A stretch of 64,000 nucleotides of DNA from Aphanomyces cochlioides (Eukaryota; Oomycota; Saprolegniomycetes; Saprolegniales; Verrucalvaceae), in assembly GCA_019828595.1 (NCBI GenBank), contig JAHQRK010000029.1:434001-498000 (forward strand). Direction: 5' to 3'. The notes below the pieces were generated by a model. The model worked only from the letters and a program-made list of their open reading frames with translations, was not told where the DNA came from and did not search any database. Positions 52,975-62,435 of this stretch are shown here, piece after piece. A program made the translations under genes and the position numbers. The stretch's first letter is position 1. Each line of letters starts with the position of its first letter.

Positions 52975-53256
52975 TGTGGCGTCAACTGTCACATGACGGT
53001 TGGTCGTCTAAAGTCCGACCAACTGGCTAATCTACGACTCCTGTTCAACTGCCTCGACCAAGCCGAGCTTACCGTCTAGTGCTGTGGAAATCCTGGTCCG
53101 ATTGGAAAGCCCTGGACGGACTTGGATTTATACCTTTCGCTCGGATTATCTGTCGCTCGGATTATCTGTCACTCGGATTGGTGTCTTTACACTCGGATCT
53201 TGCCCGACGACAATCCGGTACACCTTTCTCCTTTCTGATTGGCGGTTCTCCGATTA
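52975..53256 (+). repeat. 3' LTR, truncated
   Basis: Matches 44937-45204 with few substitutions and carries an extra CTCGGATTATCTGTCG tandem unit near 53145-53170. It stops at CTCCGATTA, where the inverted-repeat element begins a few bases later. Confidence 0.85.
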
Positions 53257-53874
53257 CCGCATTCCTTTTGGGTAGACAGACACCCATGTACACCGGATAA
53301 CAGAAATTCATCCGGATTTTTAAGACGCATACAAATTTCAAGTAATTTTTAAAATATCATTTTAAAGAGGCTATATTGAATGTTCCAGGCTACATAGTAT
53401 CAAAACCAGCCAATCAACACTGTGTTTCTATCTCGGTACGATATTGCTGTGATTTTGTGTTGATTGGGATTGCGACCAATTCCAAGACGATTGCGACTCC
53501 TCTGGGCCGGGTTGCAGGCTTGTCTGTGTCGGACTTTGTCGCCAGAATCAACAAATGGCAACCAACCAGTCACTACTATGGAAATTTATATTACGTTTGA
53601 AATTAAATTTGTAGAGATATTATTGTCGTTTGGGTCCAAAACTGGAGTTTTGAGATGTTTCGAAAATGTTTCAATTAATTGACGCATACACTATTTAGGG
53701 CTTACGCAACCATTAAATAGTGCAATTTCAAACGTTTTAAATGTTTGAAAACATGTTCGAAACATTCAATTCCTTTTCACTTGAAATTTGTATGCGTCAA
53801 TTGTTGCGTCAAAATGTATTCCGCACGACTCCAGTTTTTTATTAAAACCACAATATTCGATTGGATATTTTTTA

Positions 53875-54147
53875 GGGCCCGTCTGGCAACCCAAAATATT
53901 ACAATAAATGGGCCCAAAATGCCATTTTGAGGCCAAATTCAATAATTTAGGTCAAAATATGAACTTGTCTATCTCAAAGAGTTTTGCACCAAATCCAATA
54001 TTTTTGGTTGGGATATACTCACTGGAGCCTCCCAAAATGCCATTTTACGAGATGGAGGTTTTTCCTCTTTTTGAATATGCCATAAATCGTTGATTCCAAT
54101 TTAGCTGAAAATGGCATATTGATTTTGAAATTTTGCCAGACGCACCC
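53875..54147. mobile_element. MITE, GGGCCCGTCTGGCAA family, TTA duplication
   Basis: The left end reads GGGCCCGTCTGGCAAC and the right end TTTTGCCAGACGCACCC, inverted copies over about 16 bp with two mismatches. Both sides carry TTA (53872-53874, 54148-54150). The interior is AT-rich with CCAAAATGCCATTTT repeated twice, and no gene. A TTA or TWA duplication is typical of PIF/Harbinger-mobilised MITEs. A truncated sister lies at 17706-17936. Confidence 0.8.
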
Positions 54148-54655
54148 TTAATCTTTGTGAAATTGCATACATTGCAGCATTTTGTAGGCAAATCAAGTTA
54201 ACAACTGTAAGTTGTATTTCATGCCACTCCACATTAAAATACACTCAATAATATAATAAACAAATGAATGTCATTATCGCCTGCGTTCATTTGATTGGAC
54301 GAAAAAATTTCAAAAATTATCCAATTAGAGGCGATATTAGAGGGCCGTTCAGGTGAAAAAAATTCATTTTTTGGAATATTTCAAAAAATATTAGTCGACC
54401 AATCAAAGTAATTACACTGTCAGAGAGAGAAAAAATAGTCGAATAAACCAATTCAATTGGCGAATCACATCTTAGAATGAGGAAAGCAAAATTTCTGGAA
54501 ATAAATAAGTAACACTATCAAAAGTGTCTGTGCAAGATGCGTTTGACTCAGAAAAATCAACCAAAGACCTCATTCTTGACTCGAACTACTCATTTCTCGA
54601 TTAACCCTTTTCTAATCAAGACTTGCAACCTTTTGCACCATCTTTATCTTCTTCC

Positions 54656-55677
54656 ATGGCACCTCGACGCGAATATTCCGACGATTTGAAGCAACTCATT
54701 ATTCGCCATCACCTTGAAGGCTAATCTTACGCTAAGATCGCCGAAATTGTTTTAATCCCCAGTTCAAGTGTTCAATACATCGTGGAGAAGTTTAAAACAT
54801 TCGGAATGTTCTCGAATGTTCCACGCCCTGGCCGTCCCCGACTGACCACGGAATCCCTCGATCGTGTTATCGTGCGCGAAGAGAAAAAGACCGCCGTGCA
54901 AGTGCAGAGACCATCGCGGATGGTCTTGATGTCTACTACGACACTCAAGTCTCACCAGAGACCGTTCGCCGAAGAATCCGCGAGACTGGGATGAACGGTC
55001 GGGCTGCATCAAGAAACCCTACCTCTCAAAAGAACAAGAAAAAGAGGCTCGAGTTTGCCAGGGAATACCACCTCCTCCCTGCGTCCTACTGGGAGAAGGT
55101 GGTTTTCACTGATGAAAGCCCCTTTAACCTTCATGGTTCGAGCGGTACGATCTATCTCTGGCGAAAACCAGGCGAGGAATACCTCGACCAGTGCCTTGCC
55201 CCTACTTTCAAAAGTGGCAGGGACTCTGTTATGGTTTGGGGAGCTATGTCCTGGTCTGGAGTTTGGTCTCTTGTCTTTTTAGATGGGAAAATCAATTCTC
55301 AAAAGTATCTTGAACTATTGGAGGAAGAAATTCCTCTTAATATAGTGAAATTGGGCTTGGATGAGCGCTTTATCTTTCAACAAGATAATGCTCCTATCCA
55401 TAAAGCTCGTATTATTGACTCATTTTTCGATGATAATGCCATCGAAACGTTGCCTCATCCCCCGCAAAGTCCCCATCTAAATCCAATTGAGCATTTATGG
55501 GAGCTCATTGGACGAGAATTAAGTGAAAAGCCTGCCAGTTCCATTCAAAATCTCAAGACTAAGATCGAAGCGATTTGGAACCAAATACCTGTCGAATACG
55601 TGCAAAAACTGATTATGACAATGCCCAAGAGACTTGATATGGTCATTGCCAATCGTGGTGGACATACAAAGTATTAG
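54656..55677 (+). pseudogene. Tc1-type DD34E transposase with two lesions
   Basis: Start MAPRREYSDDLKQLIIRHHL, then a paired-type HTH half; a TAA follows at 54722 inside the first HTH. The second half reads NVPRPGRPRLTTESLD. A one-base loss in an A-run near 54889 shifts the frame; the new frame gives DTQVSPETVRRRIRETGMN and the catalytic domain with VFTDESPFNLHG, FQQDNAPIHKAR and SPHLNPIEHLWELI. There are 34 residues between the second Asp and Glu (DD34E). All catalytic residues remain. Length about 340 aa, normal for Tc1. It lies inside the inverted-repeat element; TA-flanked ends of its own were not recognised. Confidence 0.85.
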
Positions 55678-56896
55678 CTTTCAGCTAAATGTCAATAAAT
55701 TGCATTTTTCATTTTCCAGAATTAGTAAGGCAATATAGTATGTTTCAGTACTGAAGCAAGGTGTGGTGCCTTGCAAATTCCATAAATGTATTTGAGAATT
55801 TTAACATTTCAAATATTTTATCTTTATGTTTCTATGGAATAAAAATAAATGTTCAAAGTTCAATTTCACACACACATTTGCAAGGCAACCTGCCTTGAGA
55901 AAGTTCTATCCAATAAAAATTCATAAATATAGAAAAATATTGCTCAATAGCTGAAAAGAAAGGATATGCTCGCAAGGTCAAGCAGCAGCGACAACTTCAC
56001 CGTGGAAGACGCACGCAGAAATAGGATAAGCAGGATTAGCTCGGACACTCGTGCAAGATATACGTTTGGAAAATAGTCAGATTGTGAAATGAGCATCCCA
56101 TTTAGGTCGCCCACACTTGCTCCTACAACATTCAAGCTCGTCTACTGTGTGCTCGACAGATCTTAACACCTTTGTTTACAGTGACTTCCTTAAATTTAAT
56201 ATTCGGACAGTTAAAAACAAGCCTAATATTCAACCTGGTACCCTCCGTGGCTACAGAAGTGCGATAAAGAGTCTCTACAGGGATAGGCAAATGAGATCCT
56301 CACTATAATCATTTGACAAGATCAACGAATTCTATTCAGGTACCAAGTATGACATAGAACTAAGTTATTCAGGATTTACTGGTCTGTTGTTAATCTTTAC
56401 TTGTTGATTGAGAGACACACAAAGAGACACACAAAATGGAATTTAATGTGTCTCTCAATCAAAAGATTTGACAATGAATTCTTGTCTTGAGCCTGGCCTT
56501 CTCAAATGCAAACAATCCACGAACATTTCGTTGTGATCTACTCAATGAGAGGAGGCAATCCTACGCACGTCGTTGTCTTGAACGGCCTTCCTTGTCTCGA
56601 AAGCAACATGCTTGTTTTCACAGAAAAAGACAACCAATTATACTACAAGTTATTTTCAATTGGACAATATTCATAAACAAGGTTGATCGCCTTGCAAATT
56701 CCATCAACAAGTCATTGTTTGCACGGACACTTTTGACAGTGGTACTATAATTTGGACTAAAATTACTAAATGACCCGAGCGCACCATCCTTCATGAATGT
56801 CATCAAATTGCTCCTCTTTACTTCATCGAGGCATCACTGCTTTCGTTTGAACGTCTCGGCTTTTATCTTGTTTTTAACTGTAAGTTCAGAAAATAC
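55678..56896. other. Interior of the 3.8-kb element, no gene recognised
   Basis: AT-rich with short frames. A hairpin occurs at 56404-56462, with arms TTGATTGAGAGACACAC and GTGTCTCTCAATCAA around an AT-rich centre. Confidence 0.4.
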
Positions 56897-57239
56897 TGGT
56901 TTTGATACTATGTAGCCTGTAACATTCAATATAGCCTCTTTAAAATGATATTTTAAAAATTACTTGAAATTTGTATGCGTCTTAAAAATCCGGATGAATT
57001 TCTGTTATCCGGTGTACATGGGTGTCTGTCTACCCAAAAGGAAGAGTAATTTCGTTAACCTGAACATTATCCGGTTAAAATTCGTTACCCATATTTTCCA
57101 TCTGCACGGACACTTACCTCTGTACACCATCGAGTGCACCCAAGTCGGCCGAGACTGGCACCGCGACGCACTTGACCAGCAGTGCGGCCACTTGGCTGAC
57201 ATGGCCAGCACCGCGCCGAATCTGTTGGCAGTACGACCA

Positions 57240-57720
57240 ACTTGACCCACCACATGACCGACTTGACCAGCAACTCTGCCAACTTTACCTTCGGCGTGGC
57301 TAATTTTACCCGTCGCATTGCTCGCCGCTCGACCAACTTTGCCCGCAGTGTGGCTGATCTTTCTTCTGATGAACTGTTAATCCATTCATGAATCCACCAG
57401 CCGTAGCTAACAATTCACGCTCAGGTGGAACAGTCATGAGATGGCGACGGCGAGATCGACGACGACTGCGTCGGCCAGATTTTAGCACAACCACGACCTT
57501 TGCCACGGGCTTTGCAGCATCCGCAGCAGTTTGGACAGACCTGTCAAGAGCACCATTGCCTGCCGTAGCCGACAACGATCGAGAGTTTTCAAACTGGTAA
57601 GGTCGTGATGGCTCAAGGCCACCGCAACTGGCAAAAGCCACTTTGCTCTTGCCACTTCGCCAGTTCCTTGCCGCATGAAAGAACAAAGCCTGTGGTCGAT
57701 GTGGATCGCCCCAGTTCACT
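57240..57720 (-). pseudogene. Glycine/valine heptad-repeat relic, minus strand
   Basis: The minus strand reads ISHTAGKVGRAASNATGK, then ISHAEGKVGRVAGQVGHVV and GQVGRTANRFGAVLAMS, a near-regular seven-residue GxVGxxA pattern as in glycine-zipper helices. Upstream frames (57306-57719) contain ALDRSVQTAADAAKPVAKV and a basic block SGRRSRRRSRRRHL. A frameshift and a TAA near 57375 separate them. Given two glycine-zipper genes within 3 kb, it is probably a decayed relative, but no longer similarity was traced. Confidence 0.35.
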
Positions 57721-58315
57721 CTTGTCCTCTATGGCGACTCGATGCCGTCTTCTGCGCAAGGGTATGCGTTCTCGCTCATGTTGAACCGCGTGGGCTTTCC
57801 ATATACGTAGGAAAATCCAGCCCCAGCAGTTTCCCCAAGTCTCAGTCAAATTTGAGCTGGAGGAGACCATAGCATGAAAACGTGGGGCGTTTCAAAAGGC
57901 AGTCGACGCCACCCTTGCCCCGACCGCCATGGCAATCGCCCCTTAAAGAGCAAGGGGATTGTAGAGAAAAAAAGAGGGCTACATGGAGCAAAAGACACAT
58001 CAAAGGCCGATACTGGCGAAACGGGGATCTCCCTTGTCGCCGATGGTGGTCAAACTTTGCACTCGTTCGCATCGACCACCGTTCCGTTTGGCTCCCAAGA
58101 CGCTTCGACTGATGTAGCTTGTGTGTCTGCTTGGTGGCCGTCGTTGATCCTTGGTTCTGCTTTGGAGAGACGCAGCTAGGACCAAGGCAGTAAAAATATA
58201 CATGTCAGGTCGAAAGGAGGAAAATTTACAACCAGAAGAGGGGGAACAAGCACAAAACAGAGCGGCGCTGCTGGAACGAGCATTAGAGTGCGGTCTGGTC
58301 TCGACTAGACAAGCG
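57721..58315. other. Spacer with a possible short secreted peptide frame
   Basis: A minus frame starting near 58000 reads MCLLLHVALFFSLQSPCSLR and ends at 57842 after three more Cys; it could encode a tiny secreted peptide, but nothing else supports it. No other feature. Confidence 0.2.
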
Positions 58316-58993
58316 TCAACTGGACAAAACAAGCGCGACAGAATACACGAGTTCACGACGTTTATTGGGCGCTAATACTGTTTTATCTCTTGCGACTCCG
58401 AAGTCCGGCCTGACTTCCGCCTGTGCGCCCTGCGGGGGGTGGTCGCGGTGCTTTGGCATTCGAGCCGAACATTTTTTAGCTCTGGGCGTCACCGCGTTTC
58501 GAAGCGTTGTTTTTATCGATTCTTTCGCTCTTGAGAAGATGCCAGGGCGCTTCTCGGCTTGGCCGGTGGTCGCTTTCGAGGGCGTCGTCTTCTTCTCCGT
58601 GGGTTGCGCCCGAGACGGAGTGATCGCTTGGCTTCGGCTACGTTTCTTCTTACCAATTGGCGGTGGTGGGGCATTAGCTTTAGCCTTGGCATCCCTGTGC
58701 GCCGAGATTTTGTCGATAACCCGGCCACCAGCACCTCCAATCTTGGCTCCAGCCTGTCTCCCGAGGGGCGTACCAGCGTAGATGCCAGACGTGACTCCAA
58801 ACGCTGCGCCAACGACACCGCCAGCTGGTCCTGCTATAGCTGTGCCAGCGGCGGCGCCACCGACAGTTCCACCAATCGCGCCAGCAGTCGCACCGACAAA
58901 TGCACCAACGCGCCCACCGTTTTTGAAAGATGTGTCCAACTGGGGTATCTTGAAGCGATACAGATGGTGGAGATGCTGGTGTTTCGATGCCAT
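58316..58993 (-). CDS. Glycine-zipper protein 1
   Basis: ATG at 58993 (MASKHQHLHHLYRFKIPQLD) is preferred over an upstream non-ATG extension. Residues 28-75 are a classic glycine zipper: GGRVGAFVGATAGAIGG, TVGGAAAGTAIAGPAGG and VVGAAFGVTSGIYAGTPLG, small residues every fourth position, able to form tightly packed membrane helices. GRQAGAKIGGAGGRVIDKI follows, then a long basic, Pro/Ser/Thr-rich tail (IGKKKRSRSQAITPSRAQP, TEKKTTPSKATTGQAEKRP) to residue 225. No signal peptide is visible, unlike its relative at 59810; a 5' exon could be missing. The function is unknown. Membrane insertion is inferred from the zipper. Confidence 0.55.
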   Translation of the reverse strand: MASKHQHLHHLYRFKIPQLDTSFKNGGRVGAFVGATAGAIGGTVGGAAAGTAIAGPAGGVVGAAFGVTSGIYAGTPLGRQAGAKIGGAGGRVIDKISAHRDAKAKANAPPPPIGKKKRSRSQAITPSRAQPTEKKTTPSKATTGQAEKRPGIFSRAKESIKTTLRNAVTPRAKKCSARMPKHRDHPPQGAQAEVRPDFGVARDKTVLAPNKRRELVYSVALVLSS

Positions 58994-59809
58994 TGTATTG
59001 CTCGCTTGTCGAATTATCGTTGACACTCTATCTTGGATTCAGTTTGGCGGTCGAGAGAGTATTTTTTTCGAGTAGAGAGTCGCGTGATGTCGAGCAACTT
59101 TGCAAAGCCCAACTTATACATAATCTGAATTTGACAGTGTTGAAAACCAGCGCCGTCGTATTTTGTCGTCTGGATGTCATTCACCCAGCTTCGGTACTGT
59201 ATCAACAAATTGACAGATATGGTCCACGTTGCTTTTTTTCCCACCTTTGATTGACAATGTAAAATCCAAGTGGGATGGGTGTGCTAACTGTATAAATTTA
59301 TATTTAATATAAAATTCATAAGCATGGATTGCACGTTCCACTATTAGTTGTACTTTATATTATGATAACCTGTCTAAATTTATGATTTTGCTAAACTCAC
59401 TTGAATATGGACAGGCTGTCCAATCCAGGTTGGACAGCGTTGAATGCAATTATAGAGGTACGTACCACTCATTTAACGTATCTGAATCTATAGTTGGATC
59501 CATCGGACTCTATATGAGAATCATACTTCCTACAACAACGCACTTTTCAACATCCTCGTCGTTTTCTCGTCTGATCGACCATGTCTTCTTTGCGATATCG
59601 TGGAAATCTCTTTCAATGAATATACATAACCGTATCATTTTATATATAGAATATAAGATTTGAAAGTAAAATAGCTATCCAAGGTGCCCCCGTTCGGGGA
59701 ACTCTTCGAGCACCCAAGTCCATCCCGCTTTTTGTGGTTCGATGGGACGACAACAATTTCCACTTGGTTTCCCGTGGCATTGCTGAATTTCCCCCAACGA
59801 CGTTGGTCG
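58994..59809. other. Divergent intergenic region between the glycine-zipper genes
   Basis: About 800 bp, mostly AT-rich (59270-59680), holding the presumed promoters of both genes. GAGCACCCAAGTC near 59709 resembles strings at 28101 and 57133. No gene recognised. Confidence 0.35.
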
Positions 59810-60571
59810 ATGCGTTTTGGTATTGCCGTCACGTTCGTTGCAACCTCTGTCGTCGTGGCGTTCAGCCACCGTGGTCAAGCCTTGCCTGTTATGATTTCCC
59901 ATCGAGTCGCCCCCTTGGATGCCATGGCTGCCGGCGTTGTGGTCAGAAAGTTGTGGGCAAAGAAAAACCAAGCTCCCCGACCGGAGGCAGGACCGAAGGA
60001 AACACAAGGACGTAAAGTCGGCGGACGCGTTGGCAAAGCTGTCGTTGGCGGTGCGATGGCAGCTGGTGTGGGTGCTCTTGGCGGCTTAGCCGGCACGGCC
60101 GTTGCAGGTCCAGCAGGAACGGCCGCTGGCATTGTTGGCGGCTCTGTTGCTGGTGCATATGTCGGTACGAGAGCCGGCGCACGCGCCTGCAATAAACTTG
60201 GAGGCTGGATTGGCAAGAAATTAGACCAGCGCGACGCTCGCAAGGTTGCCAGTGGAGTCGATCCAAATGCCAAGAAACCCGGCATCCTAACCCGTATTGC
60301 CAACACTGGCAGGAAGCCTGCTCCCGCAACTGGAGGCGGCGGCTCAACTCCCGGGTCACCTCAGAGACAGCCTAGCCGGAGCAATTCCATGCAAGCCGGC
60401 GCCTCATCTTCCGGGTTACGTCAGAGACCGGGAAAGCAGATTGTCGAGTCTAACTCTGGGCCCTCGTCGCCGAAACACGGCCGATCTGGCTCTCGTCCCT
60501 CCCAGCCGACGAAAGGAAAGCTTGGGGACCTGCTGGGCATGTCAGTTAGCCCCAGTAGAAAAAAGAAGTAA
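59810..60571 (+). CDS. Secreted glycine-zipper protein 2
   Basis: The frame is open further upstream, but the ATG at 59810 gives MRFGIAVTFVATSVVVAF, a good signal peptide, so it is chosen. Mature residues begin near SHRGQALPVMISHRV. After a basic linker (KLWAKKNQAPRPEAGPKE) comes the zipper: GGRVGKAVVGGAMAAGVGA, LGGLAGTAVAGPAGTAAGI, VGGSVAGAYVGTRAGA. KLGGWIGKKLDQRDARK and a Ser/Pro/Gly-rich basic tail follow (SPQRQPSRSNSMQAGASSS), ending SVSPSRKKK. 253 aa. The order zipper, G(R/K)xG segment, DxRDA(R/K) and basic tail is the same as in the gene at 58316-58993, so they are paralogues on opposite strands. A secreted pore-like or membrane role is possible but unproven. Confidence 0.65.
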   Translation: MRFGIAVTFVATSVVVAFSHRGQALPVMISHRVAPLDAMAAGVVVRKLWAKKNQAPRPEAGPKETQGRKVGGRVGKAVVGGAMAAGVGALGGLAGTAVAGPAGTAAGIVGGSVAGAYVGTRAGARACNKLGGWIGKKLDQRDARKVASGVDPNAKKPGILTRIANTGRKPAPATGGGGSTPGSPQRQPSRSNSMQAGASSSGLRQRPGKQIVESNSGPSSPKHGRSGSRPSQPTKGKLGDLLGMSVSPSRKKK

Positions 60572-62099
60572 GTCATCTCCAAGGCAGTGCGAAGTGCTTC
60601 ACGTCGCACAGAGCATGGCTAGCGATTAACACGGAATTCCACGTTTGTCTTGTGCATTTTTGAGAAGACGGCGATAGAAACAACTCGTTCTTCGTTGAGG
60701 TCATGGAGCTCTCCCCGCTGCGCCAACGTGGCCATGGCAGGAATTACTCGGATTCAAATTTCACACTTTTAAATGTCTCGTTCGCATCCCTACCGAAACA
60801 GTAAAAGCACGCGAGTTCGTTGCTCCTCGAGGTAGTCTTTGCAGGAAGATAAGGATTGCCAGGTCCTCGGAGGCACCTAGTCCCGACGCCCCCTCCCGTT
60901 GTGGTTCACGACGGACGGGGGATCCAAACACACATGTGGTTTGCACGAGCTCCTCGCCGGCAGCCTCCAACGAACGCCGCCCACAGACCGATCGACAGAA
61001 ATGGGCGCGTCCGCCACTCAGTGGGTGCTTCTACTTGACCCACATGGACGATGAACATGAATCAAGAGTATCACAAATGGGCGCATCCGCCGCCCAGTGG
61101 GTGAAAGGGGGGGGCACATGGTCGACATTGTCCAGGACAGTGGAAGGTGGACTCAACTTCTCAGCATAAATTCAAAATACCTCTTTTTAAGGACATTGAC
61201 TTTTCATATATCCAGTCTACTTTTCAATATTGAGGTAGGCCAATGTCATTAAAGCGAGGGAAGTTAAACGTGTGCACCTATTTCAAGTCCACACTCTGTA
61301 CGGTTTTTCCATACAAAGGTGCAAAATGGGAGGTCGAGTTGTGCACACCAGCAGTGTGCTCCGCTGTGGTAGTATGCACCACGTTCACTCTCAGTGCTGA
61401 GCTGGTCCCGAGTCTCAACCCCCCGTGTATATCCGATGCGACTTGACAAGGGCTAAATGATGTCAAGTGGCATATTCTCCAAGTTGAGCACTCTTTCTTG
61501 CGCAAGGCACGCCCCCCTCCCCTCTCTGCGTAAGGCTGGGCTCTTTCCTTTGTTATGTGAAGAGAACAATGCTTCACTTTTTAGCCGACGCGAAATCGGC
61601 TGTATATGTCTGAAAATGTCCTGGAAATTCATACATCGCTCGGTAACTCAAGGGGGCTCCAGCAATTCTTCCCAGAGAGCCTTCCAACAAATCCATGATA
61701 CTTGTCGCCTATTCTTTTGAATGCACTGGAAGAAAGCGACGATGGACAGCGTCAAAATATAAGGAAGGCACAATATATTAGTGCGTCAAGGAATACAATG
61801 GCTTCAAGAGCTTCTATGGAGTCATGGGGATAATACTATTTAATATTATTCCATTTACTCGAATGAAAGAATATATTTATTTGCAAGCAACATGCAATGG
61901 AATAAATTATTGGAATTATTCCTGGTCTCCATGCATGAATCGCGCACTGATAGTCCCCGACACCATTGAACTATGAGTTATGGCTCATTGTCGCTTAGAT
62001 CTCCGATGAGCTCGTCATGCTCGTCTTGATATGCATAGGTAGAATTCCAAGAAATTATTTTTACACATATTTAAATATTGTTACATACACTCTAAATTG
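60572..62099. other. Intergenic, no gene recognised
   Basis: Includes two near-copies of an ATGGGCGC(G/A)TCCGCC...CAGTGGGTG unit (60999-61024 and 61057-61083). Frames on the minus strand (61278-61577) lack motifs. AT-rich after 61740. Confidence 0.35.
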
Positions 62100-62109
62100 T
62101 GACCGGGGT

Positions 62110-62433
62110 GAAAAATTTATCTATTTTTCCAAATCTATTCGACCTCTATAGCCAATCAGAATCGAGTATTTGTCTTCTTCACAAAAACACACAAAACACA
62201 CATTCAAAACTTTACTTTATTGAATGTACTTTTACATTACACTTGAACTCACTATACCTGAATAGTATTTGAGAATATTTCAATTTTTTGTCAAAAATAC
62301 AAATTGCAGTGAAAAATACAATATATTTTCATTACACTTGAACTCACTATACCTGAATAGTATTTGAGAATATTTCAATTTTTTGTCAAAAATACAAATT
62401 GCAGTGAAAAATACAATATATTTTCTTTGAATA
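62110..62433. repeat. Diverged TATTGTC-type repeat with a 95-bp tandem duplication
   Basis: Shares AGCCAATCAGAATCGAGTAT and the ACACACAAAACACACA stretch with 15812-16302 and 25546-25810. A 95-bp unit starting CATTACACTTGAACTCAC is repeated head to tail at 62235-62329 and 62330-62424, essentially without change. Confidence 0.7.
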
Positions 62434-62435
62434 TA

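Larger units (their letters stand above)
44937..53256 (+). mobile_element. LTR retrotransposon without pol, with an antisense gene
   Basis: Two direct repeats starting TGTGGCGTCAACTGTCACAT lie at 44937 and 52975. They differ at only a handful of positions over about 270 bp, plus a short tandem duplication in the second. A purine-rich GGGGGA precedes the second, as expected of a polypurine tract. The inside (about 7.5 kb) has three sense ORFs and a long minus-strand ORF, but no reverse transcriptase, RNase H, integrase or protease motif. The 3' LTR is cut at 53256 by the next element, so the LTR length, primer-binding site and target duplication cannot be fixed. The 5' end disrupts a Harbinger transposase. 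Confidence 0.8.
53262..57043. mobile_element. 3.8-kb element with 148-bp terminal inverted repeats
   Basis: 53262-53409 and 56897-57043 are inverted copies with about one substitution: TTCCTTTTGGGTAGACAGAC, CACCCATGTACACCGGATAA and AGGCTACATAGTATCAAAAC. Inside are a MITE (53875-54147) and a Tc1-type transposase gene (54656-55677). The Tc1 gene is off-centre, and its own ends were not found, so it could be either the resident transposase or a separate insertion. No target duplication was seen; LTR sequence lies on one side only. Confidence 0.75.

Noticed and set aside
61278..61577. Minus-strand 99-codon frame as a gene
   Set aside because: No motif, no signal peptide and no paralogue in the window; overlapping frames occur on the plus strand as well.
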